From NCBI RefSeq assembly GCF_027923385.1, contig NZ_BSEC01000003.1, positions 139,326 through 203,325 on the forward strand: a stretch of DNA of 64,000 nucleotides. Reading direction: 5' to 3'. This DNA is from Methylocystis echinoides (GTDB lineage Bacteria > Pseudomonadota > Alphaproteobacteria > Rhizobiales > Beijerinckiaceae). Each line of letters starts with the position of its first letter. Position 1 is the stretch's first letter. Positions 37,901 to 46,255 of the stretch are shown here, piece after piece. The translations under genes were made by a program, and so were the position numbers. The notes below the pieces were generated by a model, which made no database searches, had not been told where the DNA came from, and saw nothing but the letters and a program-made list of their open reading frames with translations.

Positions 37901-38666
37901 CCGAGACGGCGAGGCCGACCGCCATCATGAAAAGCTCGACGAGCCCCATGTGGCGGAGATAGCCGATCACCATCAGGACGGCGACGGCGGCCCCGACGAG
38001 AAGAGCGATGAGCGTCGAGAATCGCTCCATGCGGATGATCAGCGGCGGCTGAGACGCCGAGGGCTTGACGAGCTCTCCGGCAATCTTGCCGACCTCGGTC
38101 GCGAGACCCGTCGCCGTCACGTCGCCGACGCCGCGCCCGCGGGTGACCATGGAGCCGGCGAAGGCCATGCCGCTGCGCTGTCCCTCTTTCGCCACCGGAT
38201 GTTTCTTCACCGGAACCGACTCGCCCGTCAGCAGCGATTCATCGCAGCGCAGATCGACGGCTTCGATCAGTCGCAAGTCCGCGGGCACGCGGCGCCCGGC
38301 CTCGAGCAAGACGACATCGCCCGGCACGAGATCGCGCGCGTCGATTTCCTTTTGGACGCCGTCACGCAGGACGAGCGCGTGCGGCTGATCCTGCTGGCGC
38401 AGCGCGGCCGCTGCCTGACCGGCCGAATATTCCTGAACCGCGCCGATGATCCCGTTGATGAGCAATACGACGCCGATGAAGGCGGCGTCCTTCGCGTCGC
38501 CGATCGCCATTGCCACGGCTGCGGCGGCGACGAGAATATAAATCAGCGGACTGAGAAACTGTCTGAGGAAGACTGCCGCGAAGGATGGCGGTCGCGCTTC
38601 CGGTAATGTGTTCGGTCCAAACTGGGCGAGCCGCGCACGCGCCTCGAGGGTCGTCAATCCCGACAT
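34959..38666 (-). CDS. Fusion of a P-type cation ATPase with a periplasmic efflux adaptor domain
   Basis: One 1235-codon frame from ATG 38666 (AGGAGCATC before it). Residues 1-885 are a complete P2-type ATPase of SERCA/PacL size: TGES at 147-150, PEGLP in helix 4, the phosphorylated Asp301 in DKTGTLT, GDGVNDAP near 606-613, and helix 6 NLVTNG (Asn703, Thr706, Asn707). Asn707 replaces the Asp that coordinates Ca2+ in SERCA. An extra hydrophobic helix follows (about 889-911, PLAASAALVVAVAAAGTLYW). Then come 320 residues of RND/HlyD-type adaptor: a lipoyl half (VEVAAPVKGRIEAVACGDGD), a short Ala/Arg coiled coil, the other lipoyl half and a beta-barrel. Ten ATPase helices leave the C-terminus inside, and the eleventh puts the adaptor in the periplasm, so topology fits. 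Cation and outer-membrane partner unknown. Confidence 0.93.
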   Translation of the reverse strand: MSGLTTLEARARLAQFGPNTLPEARPPSFAAVFLRQFLSPLIYILVAAAAVAMAIGDAKDAAFIGVVLLINGIIGAVQEYSAGQAAAALRQQDQPHALVLRDGVQKEIDARDLVPGDVVLLEAGRRVPADLRLIEAVDLRCDESLLTGESVPVKKHPVAKEGQRSGMAFAGSMVTRGRGVGDVTATGLATEVGKIAGELVKPSASQPPLIIRMERFSTLIALLVGAAVAVLMVIGYLRHMGLVELFMMAVGLAVSAIPEGLPVAIAVALAIGMRRMAKANVIVRKMAAVESLGSCTMIATDKTGTLTRNELTVTEVVLPDGSILSLQPGEGVESYCFRGAARNEPADLLLAALLRAAALPNEAEIRREKEEIRGVGDTVDVALLVAAHRSGVVHQELRARYPLVKRIPYEPDLRYAASFHLHEEKAAVRVFAKGAPETLIAMAGSMDVGGALVPIDRDALWRQKDALSGRGLRVLAFAEGEIAPEPDHGYGPRHLENLVFLGLVGMHDPLRPEVPRAIGACRDAGIAVAMVTGDSPGTAAAIAREAGMAFSRDQVVTGDEVRRAEEAGAASLDALTGRARIYARVEPIQKLAIVLSLARNGHFVAVTGDGVNDAPALKHAHVGVAMGKQGTDVAKESADIIIADDNFASIVRGVMEGRVAYANIRKVIFLLVSTGAAELLLFLLAIPSGLPMPLLPVQLLWLNLVTNGVQHVALAAEKPEGDELTYPPRKPEEPIFDRVMITRNVYSALVMAGVGFGLFYWLIAQGYETSHARNLLLLLFVIFENFQALNARSEHHSLFHRGLFSSPLLIGSIVGAQVIHLAASHVPGLADTLRIWPPTVAEWGALLAAGSSLLVVMELEKWWTERHKRPKTRPEPELAVAPPSRLRRYAPLAASAALVVAVAAAGTLYWQTLRKARPELATVERGNFVHTVDLTGAVVAAPLVEVAAPVKGRIEAVACGDGDQVEAGRVCARIISPDRQAEVDRARRALAAAQVAQRNSAAALEHATSAKTRAAVARAKARLAQAQALTSRREVTLRAAQEKGAPVVAPSGGMIRGSRMENGHAASAGETLFGVAGADRALHIDVVPEAGATLQARPGAPVTTTFAGDPSQQVAGKLRTAMPTEEGARIVVEAPTLPSAPPPGAPARVRIELDRREDALRVPSRGLQYSPREGASLPPPSVGWARVWAWRDGAMTPVDVKPGLDDGAFVEIRGGALEAGDRVVVNGASQAPQEP

Positions 38667-39107
38667 GATGCTCCTGATTATTGTGCCGCCGCCGTCGCCT
38701 GCTTGGCCGTTTGTGAAGGGGCTCCGCTACAGTAGAACGTGCCCCTTAAATCAACTAGGCACTGCGCGAGACTTTGGACGCGCAGGCACGATCCCGAACG
38801 TTGCGCCTAAGGCAGCGGAGGCGCTACCGTTATTCGAAGCTCCTCTCGCACCCTGCCTTGTTTCGTTCAAGACGCCTGCCAAATGATAGACGCCACGTTT
38901 GAGAGTAAACAGGGAAGCGCGATACTGGAAGGCCTCCCCAGATATCTATAGCTGCTATAGACTGGGCGGCGGTTGCTCGCCGCTCGCCTGCGCGCTTACT
39001 ATCACTTTTTCCGTGACAGCTTGAGAGCGCTGCCGCGTCGAGGAGCGCGGTTGTTGCGTTGAGATCGTGCATCGCGATGTGAGTTGCGCTGCTGTTCAGG
39101 AAAAATC
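38667..39107. other. Divergent promoter region between the ATPase-adaptor gene and nhaR
   Basis: About 440 bp with no gene. It should hold promoters for both directions. A LysR-type activator transcribed divergently from its target is a common arrangement, so NhaR may control the ATPase-adaptor gene; no clear T-N11-A dyad was picked out by eye. Confidence 0.4.
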
Positions 39108-40076
39108 ATGCCGTTGGAGAGATCGAAGGTGGGTAGACTGAATTATCAGCACCTTTACTACTTCTGGATCGTCGCGAAACACGGCAGCATCACCCGAGCC
39201 TCGGAAAGGCTCAGGCTTTCGCAGCCGACGATCAGCAGTCAGCTTTCGGCCTTCGAGAAGTCGATCGGCTCCCAGCTCTTCGACAAGGACGGCCGCAGAC
39301 TGACCCTGACGGAAGCGGGACGGCAGGTGTTCAGCTACGCCGAGCAAATCTTTCGGCTGGGTGAGGAGCTTTCGGCCTCGCTCGACGACCGCGACGCCGC
39401 CAATCGTCTGCGCCTCAACGTCGGGGTCGTGAATTCGCTGCCCAAGCTGGTCGTTTATCAGCTGGTGAAACCTGCCTTCGGTCTCGACGAACCGATCCGC
39501 ATGATGTGCTACGAGGACAAGCGCGAGAGATTGCTGGCCGAGCTGGCGCTGCACGGGATCGATCTCGTGCTGTCGGACGCGCCGGCGTCCTCGGCCAGCG
39601 GTTCGCGGGTGTATAACCACCTGATCCGCCAATCGACGATTTCGGTGTTTGGCTCGAAGGCAACCGCGGCGCGCCATCGGCGCAATTTCCCGCTTTCTCT
39701 CCATAATGCGCCGTTCCTGTTGCCGACCACCAATATTGAAATTCGCAGATCGCTCGACGAGTGGTTCGAAGATCGCAAGATCAGGCCGGAGATCGTCGCA
39801 GAAGTCGAGGACAGCGCGCTGCTCAAGACCTTCGCCGAAGACGGCATGGGCCTCGTGGTTGCGCCGACCATCGTCAGAGAGACCATCGAGCGGCAATATT
39901 CGCTCGAATTCGTGGGCGAGATCTCGGACGTCGTCGAACAATTTTACGCGATCACCACGCAGCGCAAAGTACGAAGCACGGCCATCGCCGCCATCCTGGC
40001 GATGCAGGGCGGTCTGGCTGACGCCCCTGAGCCCGACGACACGATCATCGTCGTCGCTCAGCCGGATGCAATATAA
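39108..40076 (+). CDS. nhaR: LysR-type transcriptional activator NhaR
   Basis: 322 residues. It opens with LNYQHLYYFWIVAKHGSITR and SQPTISSQLSAFEKSIGSQL (helix-turn-helix), the NhaR-type start rather than the generic LysR one, followed by the co-inducer domain. NhaR activates Na+/H+ antiporter genes in response to Na+. The start at 39108 has AGGAAAAATC upstream; GTG 39129 is an alternative that would begin at GRLNYQ. It lies between the divergent ATPase-adaptor gene and the convergent SulP gene (71 bp between stops), with a CPA1 antiporter 3.7 kb away, so Na+ or pH control of this region is plausible. Confidence 0.9.
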   Translation: MPLERSKVGRLNYQHLYYFWIVAKHGSITRASERLRLSQPTISSQLSAFEKSIGSQLFDKDGRRLTLTEAGRQVFSYAEQIFRLGEELSASLDDRDAANRLRLNVGVVNSLPKLVVYQLVKPAFGLDEPIRMMCYEDKRERLLAELALHGIDLVLSDAPASSASGSRVYNHLIRQSTISVFGSKATAARHRRNFPLSLHNAPFLLPTTNIEIRRSLDEWFEDRKIRPEIVAEVEDSALLKTFAEDGMGLVVAPTIVRETIERQYSLEFVGEISDVVEQFYAITTQRKVRSTAIAAILAMQGGLADAPEPDDTIIVVAQPDAI

Positions 40077-40147
40077 AACGCGCACGCTCCTTCTCCCTTG
40101 GAACCTCCCGCACGCGTCGTTTTCGACGCGCGCGGGGAGGGGCGCCC

Positions 40148-41770
40148 TTATTCCGCCGGCCGCAGTCCGACGTCCGCTATAGGCTCTTCGTTACCCCTGT
40201 CTTTCCTTAACTTCTCACCCTTTGCGCCGTTGCGTCTGTTTCGCTCGCGAAAGAGACCGTTGAGCGCGTCCCAATCCAGCACCAGCTCGCCGTCGTCCGC
40301 CCTGAGATCCTTCTCCCAACTGGCGAGGAGATCAAGGCAGGCGTGATCGATATAGCTGAGTTCGTGCACCTGAAGGTGAACGCGGGCGCCATGAGGCAAT
40401 TGCTCGAAGGCCGCGGCGAGAGTCGGCAGGCGTATAAAGGTGGCAGCGCCTTCGAGCCGGATCACTGCCATGCCGTTACTCTCTTCAATGGTGATGTGAA
40501 GGTGCGAGAAGGTGTAGAATAGATGCGCGATGGCGAGGCCGACGCCGACAGCAATTCCCGTCAATACATCGGTCGCCACCACCGTCACCAGCGTGGCCGC
40601 ATAAATGCCGAGTTCGATGCGATCTTCGCGCCACAGGAATCGCAGGAAGCCGAATTTGATGAGGCTGAGGCCCGCATAGACCAGCACCGCCGCCAGACTT
40701 GCGACCGGAATGAGACGCAGGACGTCGGGCGCGAGCGTGATCAACAGCAGAATCCACACACCATGCAGAATGGTGGAGAGCCTTGTCCGACCGCCGGCCG
40801 CGACATTGGCGGAGCTGCGCACGATCACGCCGGAGATGGGCAACACGCCCAGCGCGCCGCAGAGCACATTGCCAGCGCCCTGCGCGACGAGCTCCCTGTT
40901 GTAACGCGTGCGCGGCGTGCGGCGCTGCATCGTGTCGACGGCGGTCGCCGTGAGGAGCGATTCCACGCCGGAGACGAAGGCGAGGGAGAAGGCCACGAGC
41001 CACAGTCCAACTTCGCCAAGCCTCAGGAACGACTGCGGCGACGGCGGTGAAATGGCGGCGAGGAGATCGTCCGGCGCGGGAACGAATTTGATGTCTGCGC
41101 CGAACAACCACGCCGCAAAGGTCGCCAGTCCGACGCCGAGCAGCGGCGCGGGCAGGAACGCAAGCCGTTTCGGCGCAATGCGCGGCCAGAGCAGGATCAC
41201 GCTTATTGTAAGCATACCGAGCAGCGCCGCCGAGCGATGCGCGTCCATGGAGACGCCTTTCCAGATCGCCGCGGGCAGCGACCACAAATTGACCACGCCC
41301 GAGAATTCGCGCCCGACCCCGGGCGGCGTGTCATCGACCATGACGTGAAACTGCGAGGCGAAGATCAAAAGACCGATGCCAGCGAGCATCCCCTGAATGA
41401 GCGCCGGCGAGACGGCGCGAAACACGGGTCCAAAGCGCAGCGCGCCAGCAGCGATCTGAATCAGCCCCGACAAAACCACGACAAGCGCGAAGGCTTCGAA
41501 GCCCAGATCACGAATGAACACGGCCGCCATGACGGCGGCGCCATTCGCCGCGCCGCTCACCTGGAGGGAACAACCAGAGAGCAGCCCGACCACGACGCCG
41601 CCAATCACGCCGCTGATGAGGCCAACCGCCGCCGCGCTTTCAAATGAGTACCCCGCCACGAGCGCCAAGCCCATGGAGAGCGGCAGCGCGACGAGCACCA
41701 CGACGAAGGACGCAAAGACGTCCTCCTTTATCGACACGAGACGCGATTGAATCGCGCTGGGGACAAGCAT
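40148..41770 (-). CDS. SulP-family anion transporter with C-terminal STAS domain
   Basis: 540 residues. AAGGGAAA precedes the ATG. The N-terminal part opens DVFASFVVVLVALPLSMGLA, with SGCSLQVSGAANGAAVMAAV and the second repeat VSGVESLLTATAVDTM, the paired anion-binding half-helices of SulP proteins. A short STAS domain follows (about 430-510: MAVIRLEGAATFIRLPTLAA then HELSYIDHACLDLLASWEKD). Family members move sulfate, bicarbonate or other anions, often with Na+ or H+. In this Na+/pH-related neighbourhood bicarbonate import is attractive but unproven. Confidence 0.92.
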   Translation of the reverse strand: MLVPSAIQSRLVSIKEDVFASFVVVLVALPLSMGLALVAGYSFESAAAVGLISGVIGGVVVGLLSGCSLQVSGAANGAAVMAAVFIRDLGFEAFALVVVLSGLIQIAAGALRFGPVFRAVSPALIQGMLAGIGLLIFASQFHVMVDDTPPGVGREFSGVVNLWSLPAAIWKGVSMDAHRSAALLGMLTISVILLWPRIAPKRLAFLPAPLLGVGLATFAAWLFGADIKFVPAPDDLLAAISPPSPQSFLRLGEVGLWLVAFSLAFVSGVESLLTATAVDTMQRRTPRTRYNRELVAQGAGNVLCGALGVLPISGVIVRSSANVAAGGRTRLSTILHGVWILLLITLAPDVLRLIPVASLAAVLVYAGLSLIKFGFLRFLWREDRIELGIYAATLVTVVATDVLTGIAVGVGLAIAHLFYTFSHLHITIEESNGMAVIRLEGAATFIRLPTLAAAFEQLPHGARVHLQVHELSYIDHACLDLLASWEKDLRADDGELVLDWDALNGLFRERNRRNGAKGEKLRKDRGNEEPIADVGLRPAE

Positions 41771-41806
41771 GAAAGTTTCCCTTCATTGATTTACGCTCCG
41801 CCCGCG

Positions 41807-42040
41807 TTAGTCCACGACGCGGGTGTCGCTTCTCGCCTCACGCCGCTCCTGCGGAAGGGAGCGGGAAGTCTGGTCGGGCTGCGGGCAATTGTCAGGTTGC
41901 GATTTGACGGAAAGTCTGGGCGTCATCAGCCCGCAGAGAAAGCAGTGGCCCGCCGCGCCGTCCATGAATGGTTCTGCCGCCACAACCGGCTGACTCAATA
42001 GGCCTACGGCGATCGAAATGATCAGATAGGGTTTGATCAC
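41807..42040 (-). CDS. Small exported protein preceding the SulP gene
   Basis: 77 residues from GTG 42040, chosen because AAAGGAGGATCG lies just before it; a longer in-frame start lacks any such signal. Signal peptide about residues 1-22 (VIKPYLIISIAVGLLSQPVV), then AAEPFMDGAAGHCFLCGL with a CxxC, and a polar tail. It ends 36 bp before the SulP ATG on the same strand, so co-transcription is likely. The CxxC after the signal peptide hints at a redox or metal role. Family not recognised. Confidence 0.65.
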   Translation of the reverse strand: MIKPYLIISIAVGLLSQPVVAAEPFMDGAAGHCFLCGLMTPRLSVKSQPDNCPQPDQTSRSLPQERREARSDTRVVD

Positions 42041-42288
42041 GCGACGATCCTCCTTTTGCAGCCCAGGGATCCTTGTGGATGGTTCGGTAACGAAGGAGAT
42101 GTCACAGAAGGTTCGTCTTGGGTAATTCAAAATTTCGAAAGCTGTTATTCGACGCCGCCGGATCGTTGGCTAAGACTGGTTTCGGATTTTTTGACCTTGC
42201 CAGCGTTACGGCACGGCGCCTACGCTGCTGTTGATCTCCCACCGGCTCCGGTAAACAGTCGCATTCGGGGCGCACACAGCGAGCGACC
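42041..42288. other. Divergent intergenic gap, nothing recognised
   Basis: About 250 bp between divergent small genes. No clear motif. Confidence 0.4.
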
Positions 42289-42597
42289 ATGCCGCCGATC
42301 CGATTTGAGCTTCTCCGTAGCGACGGAGCGCCGGTCGTCTACTTTCCGGCGTCCTTGCCCCTGTATCGCCGCCTCTGGTGTCAGGTGGAGGTCATGGCGC
42401 TTTATTTGCAGGATGGTCCGTTGACGCGCATCAGAGTAAAGGGCGCCGATGAGGAAATGCTCCTCCAGACCGGCGTCGCGACGGCGCTGGCTTCCATTCA
42501 GGCTTGTGAGTTTTCCGCGTGCCCGCTGAAGTCGCGCCTTACGGCGCCAGTTGAAAGTCTACAGGGTTTCAATGGCGTCCGACTGTTTTCCGTGTGA
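42289..42597 (+). CDS. Hypothetical protein, 102 residues
   Basis: The frame opens MPPIRFELLRSDGAPVVYFP and contains two Cys near residue 74-79 (ACEFSACPL). No signal peptide or membrane helix; it is probably a small cytosolic alpha/beta protein. Weak GAGCGA upstream. No family recognised. It may simply be a conserved small protein of the lineage. Confidence 0.5.
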   Translation: MPPIRFELLRSDGAPVVYFPASLPLYRRLWCQVEVMALYLQDGPLTRIRVKGADEEMLLQTGVATALASIQACEFSACPLKSRLTAPVESLQGFNGVRLFSV

Positions 42598-42737
42598 ACG
42601 AAAGAAATTCCCAGAGAGATTGATTTTTGCTCCGGCTAAAGGTCCGCTTCCATGAAAGCGCCAACCACTGTGTGGTCCACGGTTGAAAACTGCGCCTTGA
42701 ACCCTAGCTCAAGGGAGACAAAGTGGAGGAGAAGAAG

Positions 42738-43076
42738 ATGCTCCGCAAGTTGATTATCTCACTGTTTGGACTTGTCATGGTTCACGTGATGGCGCCGGCT
42801 CCTGCCTCTGCAATCGAGAACCATCTCTCAGAGGCGATCGTTCACGCGCGGGAAGCCGTCGCCGCTGGACGCGAAGGCAAGTCGAGCGCTCTGGTTCTGC
42901 ATGCGACAAACGCCCTGGAACACGCAAACGCGGCGCAGCGCGAACGTCCCAATGCGCATGTGAAGAAGGCGATCGTCCGACTGCATGAAGCGATCACGTT
43001 TGGCAAGGCGAAACGTCGCGCGGCCACCACCATCGCGGACCGGGCGCTGCAAGAGCTCGAACGCGCGCCAAAGTGA
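42738..43076 (+). CDS. SmbP-like small periplasmic metal-binding protein
   Basis: 112 residues from ATG 42738, preceded by GGAGGAGAAGAAG. Signal peptide about 1-24 (KLIISLFGLVMVHVMAPAPA), cleavage after ASA. The mature part is two helical hairpins with spaced His and acidic residues: ENHLSEAIVHAREAVAAG, LVLHATNALEHANAAQ, HVKKAIVRLHEAITFGK. This matches the SmbP family, four-helix periplasmic proteins that bind Cu and other divalent metals. It has fewer His than the archetype, so affinity may differ. Confidence 0.72.
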   Translation: MLRKLIISLFGLVMVHVMAPAPASAIENHLSEAIVHAREAVAAGREGKSSALVLHATNALEHANAAQRERPNAHVKKAIVRLHEAITFGKAKRRAATTIADRALQELERAPK

Positions 43077-43150
43077 AAGACTCGAATGGCGACGTGAGGT
43101 AGCCAGGGCCAGCACCTTCAAACCGCCCACCCAACTTGCGGCAGCGTTGC

Positions 43151-43390
43151 TCATAGCGCAAACGTGAGTGTGGCAAGAACAGTGAATCCCGTTAGGGCGA
43201 GGAGATACTCGTGGCGGCCCCATGTCGCTTCATGAGGGGGCCTGCGCCGCCGATCACCCCATCTCCAAGGACGGGCGTCCTCCTGCGCTCCCTCATCGAC
43301 GATCGTGCGCAACAGGTATGCCAATGGGACGAATAGAAGCGCGATCACAGCGCTCCAAAACTCAGGGCCAGAGAGCACCGGAACCTCCAT
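43151..43390 (-). CDS. Small membrane protein, 79 residues
   Basis: Two hydrophobic helices (FWSAVIALLFVPLAYLLRTI and YLLALTGFTVLATLTFAL) flank a very charged loop (ARPWRWGDRRRRPPHEATWG). There is no strong ribosome-binding site. Convergent with the SmbP-like gene. No family recognised. Confidence 0.5.
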   Translation of the reverse strand: MEVPVLSGPEFWSAVIALLFVPLAYLLRTIVDEGAQEDARPWRWGDRRRRPPHEATWGRHEYLLALTGFTVLATLTFAL

Positions 43391-43822
43391 TCTGTCGATG
43401 TGAAAAAATCCCGGATTCCGCCTGTGGTTCCCAGTCGGAGCGCCGATTTCGGCGTCCCTGCCATAGAGAGCGCATTTGGCGTTTGCCTGCCTGGGCGATC
43501 GCGCGTCTTCTGGACGCTTTCTTTGGTCGTTCGAATCGCAGCGACGCTCAGCGACGTCACGCCGCGAGGGCCATCAGCGTGGGTGACGACAAGACGAGCT
43601 GGCCTGCGGCAGCGTCGGTTCGAAACTGATCCTAATCACGCTCGCGGAGACTTTAGCGGGCGTGTCCTCTAAATGGCGGGCGGCGCAAAGATTGTGGTAT
43701 GCCCTGGGAACACACGCGGTGAGCGTTGGAGAACATTTCTCTTTTGAGCATGAGGGTTCAGTTTTGACTGCGCCTGCCATATTGCGCCCTGCTGGCGCCT
43801 ACCTAATGAGGAAGCCGTTGAG
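43391..43822. other. Intergenic stretch, nothing recognised
   Basis: About 430 bp upstream of the CPA1 antiporter; presumably its promoter. No convincing ORF. Confidence 0.45.
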
Positions 43823-45055
43823 ATGGAGGAAAGGATAGGACAAGTTGTGCTGTTATTGGCCGTGGCGATGATCGTCGCCATTGCCGCGCGCCGGGTAAAA
43901 TTACCATATACCGTCGGGTTGGTGGTTGTCGGCGCGATTCTGACGCTCTCCGATACGGACCTCGGACAGCACCTTACTCACGATCTGATCTACGATTTGA
44001 TACTGCCACCTCTTCTGTTTGAGGCCGCTCTCAGCATTCCCTGGCGCGAGCTGCGACGGGATGCGCCGCCACTCCTATTCCTCTCGATTTTCGGAACAAC
44101 CGTTGCAGCGGCGGCAGTGGGCGCGGGAATGAGCTGGTTTCTCGGATGGCCGATCGCATCTGCGCTGGTCTACGGGTCATTGATCGCCGCGACCGACCCT
44201 GTGGCCATTATTGCCATGTTCAAGGACAATGGCGTTCATGGGCGGGTGCGTCTGCTCGTTGAGGCTGAAAGCCTCATGAACGATGGCGCGGCGGCCGTTC
44301 TCTTTGCCGTAACCCTGGGATGGGCGCAGGCGGGAAGCCTCGAGCAGGTGGGCTGGGAGACAGCGGCCACGCTCGCGCGCATCGTCCTAGGGGGCGTCGG
44401 CGTAGGGCTTGTCTGTGGCGGCGCGGCCATCCTTCTGGCGGGGCGCGCCTCGGAGCACCTGGTCGAAGCGGCTTTGACGACAATCGCCGCCTTCGGCTCT
44501 TTCTTGGTCGCCGAACATTTGCACGTCTCGGGGGTGCTGGCGACCGTCACGGCGGGCCTTATGATGGGAAACCTCGGCTTATTGAGCGCCGAGGGCAAAA
44601 GCTATCTCACCCGAAAGGGCCGCGAATTTGTGGTCTCGTTCTGGGAGTACGCGGCTTTTGTGGCAAATTCGTTCGCGTTCCTGCTGATCGGCGTGGACGT
44701 CGCCGGCGCCCCGTTCCAATCATACGGTCCCAAGCTCCTCGCCGGAGGAATTCTCATCGCTCTTATCGGGCGCGCCCTGGCGGTCTATCCGATCAGCCTG
44801 GCCTTTCTGCCGTCCCGCTGGATCATCGCTTTTCCTGAACAGCATGTCCTGTGGTGGGGCGGGCTCCGCGGCGCCCTCGGCCTCGCGCTCGCGCTCTCCT
44901 TACCGGCTGCCTTGCCCCTGCGCGACGAAATCGTCGTTGTGACCTTTGCCGTGGTCGGCTTTTCGATCGTGGTCCAGGGCCTCACCATGCCGCTCCTACT
45001 GCAACGGTTCGGTTTCCTTCCCAAAAGGGAACGCGGAAAGACCGAGGACGGCTGA
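43823..45055 (+). CDS. CPA1-family Na+/H+ antiporter
   Basis: 410 residues with about 12 hydrophobic helices. Family core motifs are present: LILPPLLFEAALSIPW (helix 3), SLIAATDPVAIIAMFKDNG (unwound helix 4 region), RLLVEAESLMNDGAAAVLFA (the ND motif for cation/proton binding), and FLLIGVDVAG. It exchanges Na+ (or K+) for H+ across the inner membrane. No long cytosolic C-terminal regulatory domain, so it is the short bacterial type. Its proximity to nhaR suggests Na+-dependent control, but they are not in one operon. Confidence 0.93.
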   Translation: MEERIGQVVLLLAVAMIVAIAARRVKLPYTVGLVVVGAILTLSDTDLGQHLTHDLIYDLILPPLLFEAALSIPWRELRRDAPPLLFLSIFGTTVAAAAVGAGMSWFLGWPIASALVYGSLIAATDPVAIIAMFKDNGVHGRVRLLVEAESLMNDGAAAVLFAVTLGWAQAGSLEQVGWETAATLARIVLGGVGVGLVCGGAAILLAGRASEHLVEAALTTIAAFGSFLVAEHLHVSGVLATVTAGLMMGNLGLLSAEGKSYLTRKGREFVVSFWEYAAFVANSFAFLLIGVDVAGAPFQSYGPKLLAGGILIALIGRALAVYPISLAFLPSRWIIAFPEQHVLWWGGLRGALGLALALSLPAALPLRDEIVVVTFAVVGFSIVVQGLTMPLLLQRFGFLPKRERGKTEDG

Positions 45056-45169
45056 TCGAGGCCTGGAGCCCGGCCTTGAGCGCCATTGCCTGGCCGCGCC
45101 AGGGTCACTAAACTTCTCTTCTCTGGCGCAATTTTTGATTCTACCGGCGAATGGGAAGCTAAGGTCGCC

Positions 45170-46255
45170 ATGCGTGAGCGGATTGATGCGATAGACTTCT
45201 GGCGCGGCGCTGCGCTGGCCACGATCTTCATCAACCACATCCCCGGAAACGTTCTGGGGAACCTGACCCCCCGCAATTTTGGTTTCTCCGACTCGGCGGA
45301 AGCCTTCGTTTTCCTTTCAGGGCTCTCGGTCGTAACCGCCTATAAAAGACGATTCGAATCACGGGACCTTGTCCGTGCTGTTTCGTCTGTCCTGAAACGG
45401 GCGCTCCGACTCTACCAGGTCCACCTCATCTTGACGGTCACAGCTCTGCTTCTTTTCGGCGTTGCAGCCGCGGTTACCGGGCAAGATGCGCTCCTCGCCG
45501 ATCATGGGCGCGGAACGCCATTCTCGGACCCGCTAAGAGGCATGATCGGGATTCTGATGCTCACGCATCAAATCGGGTATTTCAATATTTTGCCGCTCTA
45601 CGTCGCACTTATGCTGCTCACGCCGGCGCTGTTTGTCGTCGGACTGCAGTCTCCCTGGAAAATGCTCGGATTGTCAGCGGCACTCTATGCCGCAACCCGG
45701 GCGCTCGGCGTCAACGTGCCCTCTTGGCCAGACGAAGGGTTTTGGTACTTCAATCCGCTCGCATGGCAATTGCTGTTCGCTCTGGGGATGTTCTGTGGTT
45801 TCACCGCAGCGCAGCGCGAAGCTGCCCTTGGTCGGCTGATTTACTGGTTGGCGCATCTCTTTACGCTTATCGCGGCGTTCATCGTCTCGAACGGGCTTGG
45901 GCTCATCCCCGGTCTGGTTGACGCAGCTGGCGAATATCTCGATTGGGATAAAACTCAACTGGGCGCGGTCCGTATCGTCGATTTCTTGGCCCTCGCCTAC
46001 GTCATATACTTTTCCGGCGTAACAATGCGGCTACGGGACACGTGTCTCTATCCCGCGGCGTCACTTCTGGGACGACACGCTCTGCCGGTCTACTGTTTGG
46101 GGAGCGTTCTCAGCGCCGTTGGTCAGATCCTGAATGAGACCTGGATGGCTTCGCCGTTCCTTGACGTCCTCTTCGTCGCTCTCGGCCTCAAAGGGCTACA
46201 TTCGGTCGCGGAGATGCTGGAAAGGCGCTCGGATACGCGTTTAGCTCTCGCCTGA
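45170..46255 (+). CDS. opgC: OpgC-like membrane acyltransferase
   Basis: 361 residues from ATG 45170 (AAGG upstream). It begins MRERIDAIDFWRGAALATIF and continues FINHIPGN and NFGFSDSAEAFVFLSGLSVV, the signature start of OpgC proteins, which succinylate osmoregulated periplasmic glucans in alphaproteobacteria. About ten hydrophobic helices follow. It lies 114 bp after the antiporter on the same strand. An in-frame upstream extension was rejected as it lacks family similarity. Confidence 0.85.
   Translation: MRERIDAIDFWRGAALATIFINHIPGNVLGNLTPRNFGFSDSAEAFVFLSGLSVVTAYKRRFESRDLVRAVSSVLKRALRLYQVHLILTVTALLLFGVAAAVTGQDALLADHGRGTPFSDPLRGMIGILMLTHQIGYFNILPLYVALMLLTPALFVVGLQSPWKMLGLSAALYAATRALGVNVPSWPDEGFWYFNPLAWQLLFALGMFCGFTAAQREAALGRLIYWLAHLFTLIAAFIVSNGLGLIPGLVDAAGEYLDWDKTQLGAVRIVDFLALAYVIYFSGVTMRLRDTCLYPAASLLGRHALPVYCLGSVLSAVGQILNETWMASPFLDVLFVALGLKGLHSVAEMLERRSDTRLALA

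Noticed and set aside
35877..38606. A 909-codon plus-strand open frame
   Set aside because: It is antisense to the ATPase-adaptor gene, with Arg/Asp-rich, repeat-poor composition typical of the mirror frame of GC-rich coding DNA; it has no recognisable motif.
39096..40085. A 329-codon minus-strand frame
   Set aside because: Mirror of nhaR; no motif, His/Arg/Asp-rich.
45320..45370. GTAACC followed 17 bases later by CGAA, a near SigF-type promoter
   Set aside because: Spacing is 17 rather than 16 and it lies inside the opgC coding region with no gene start downstream.
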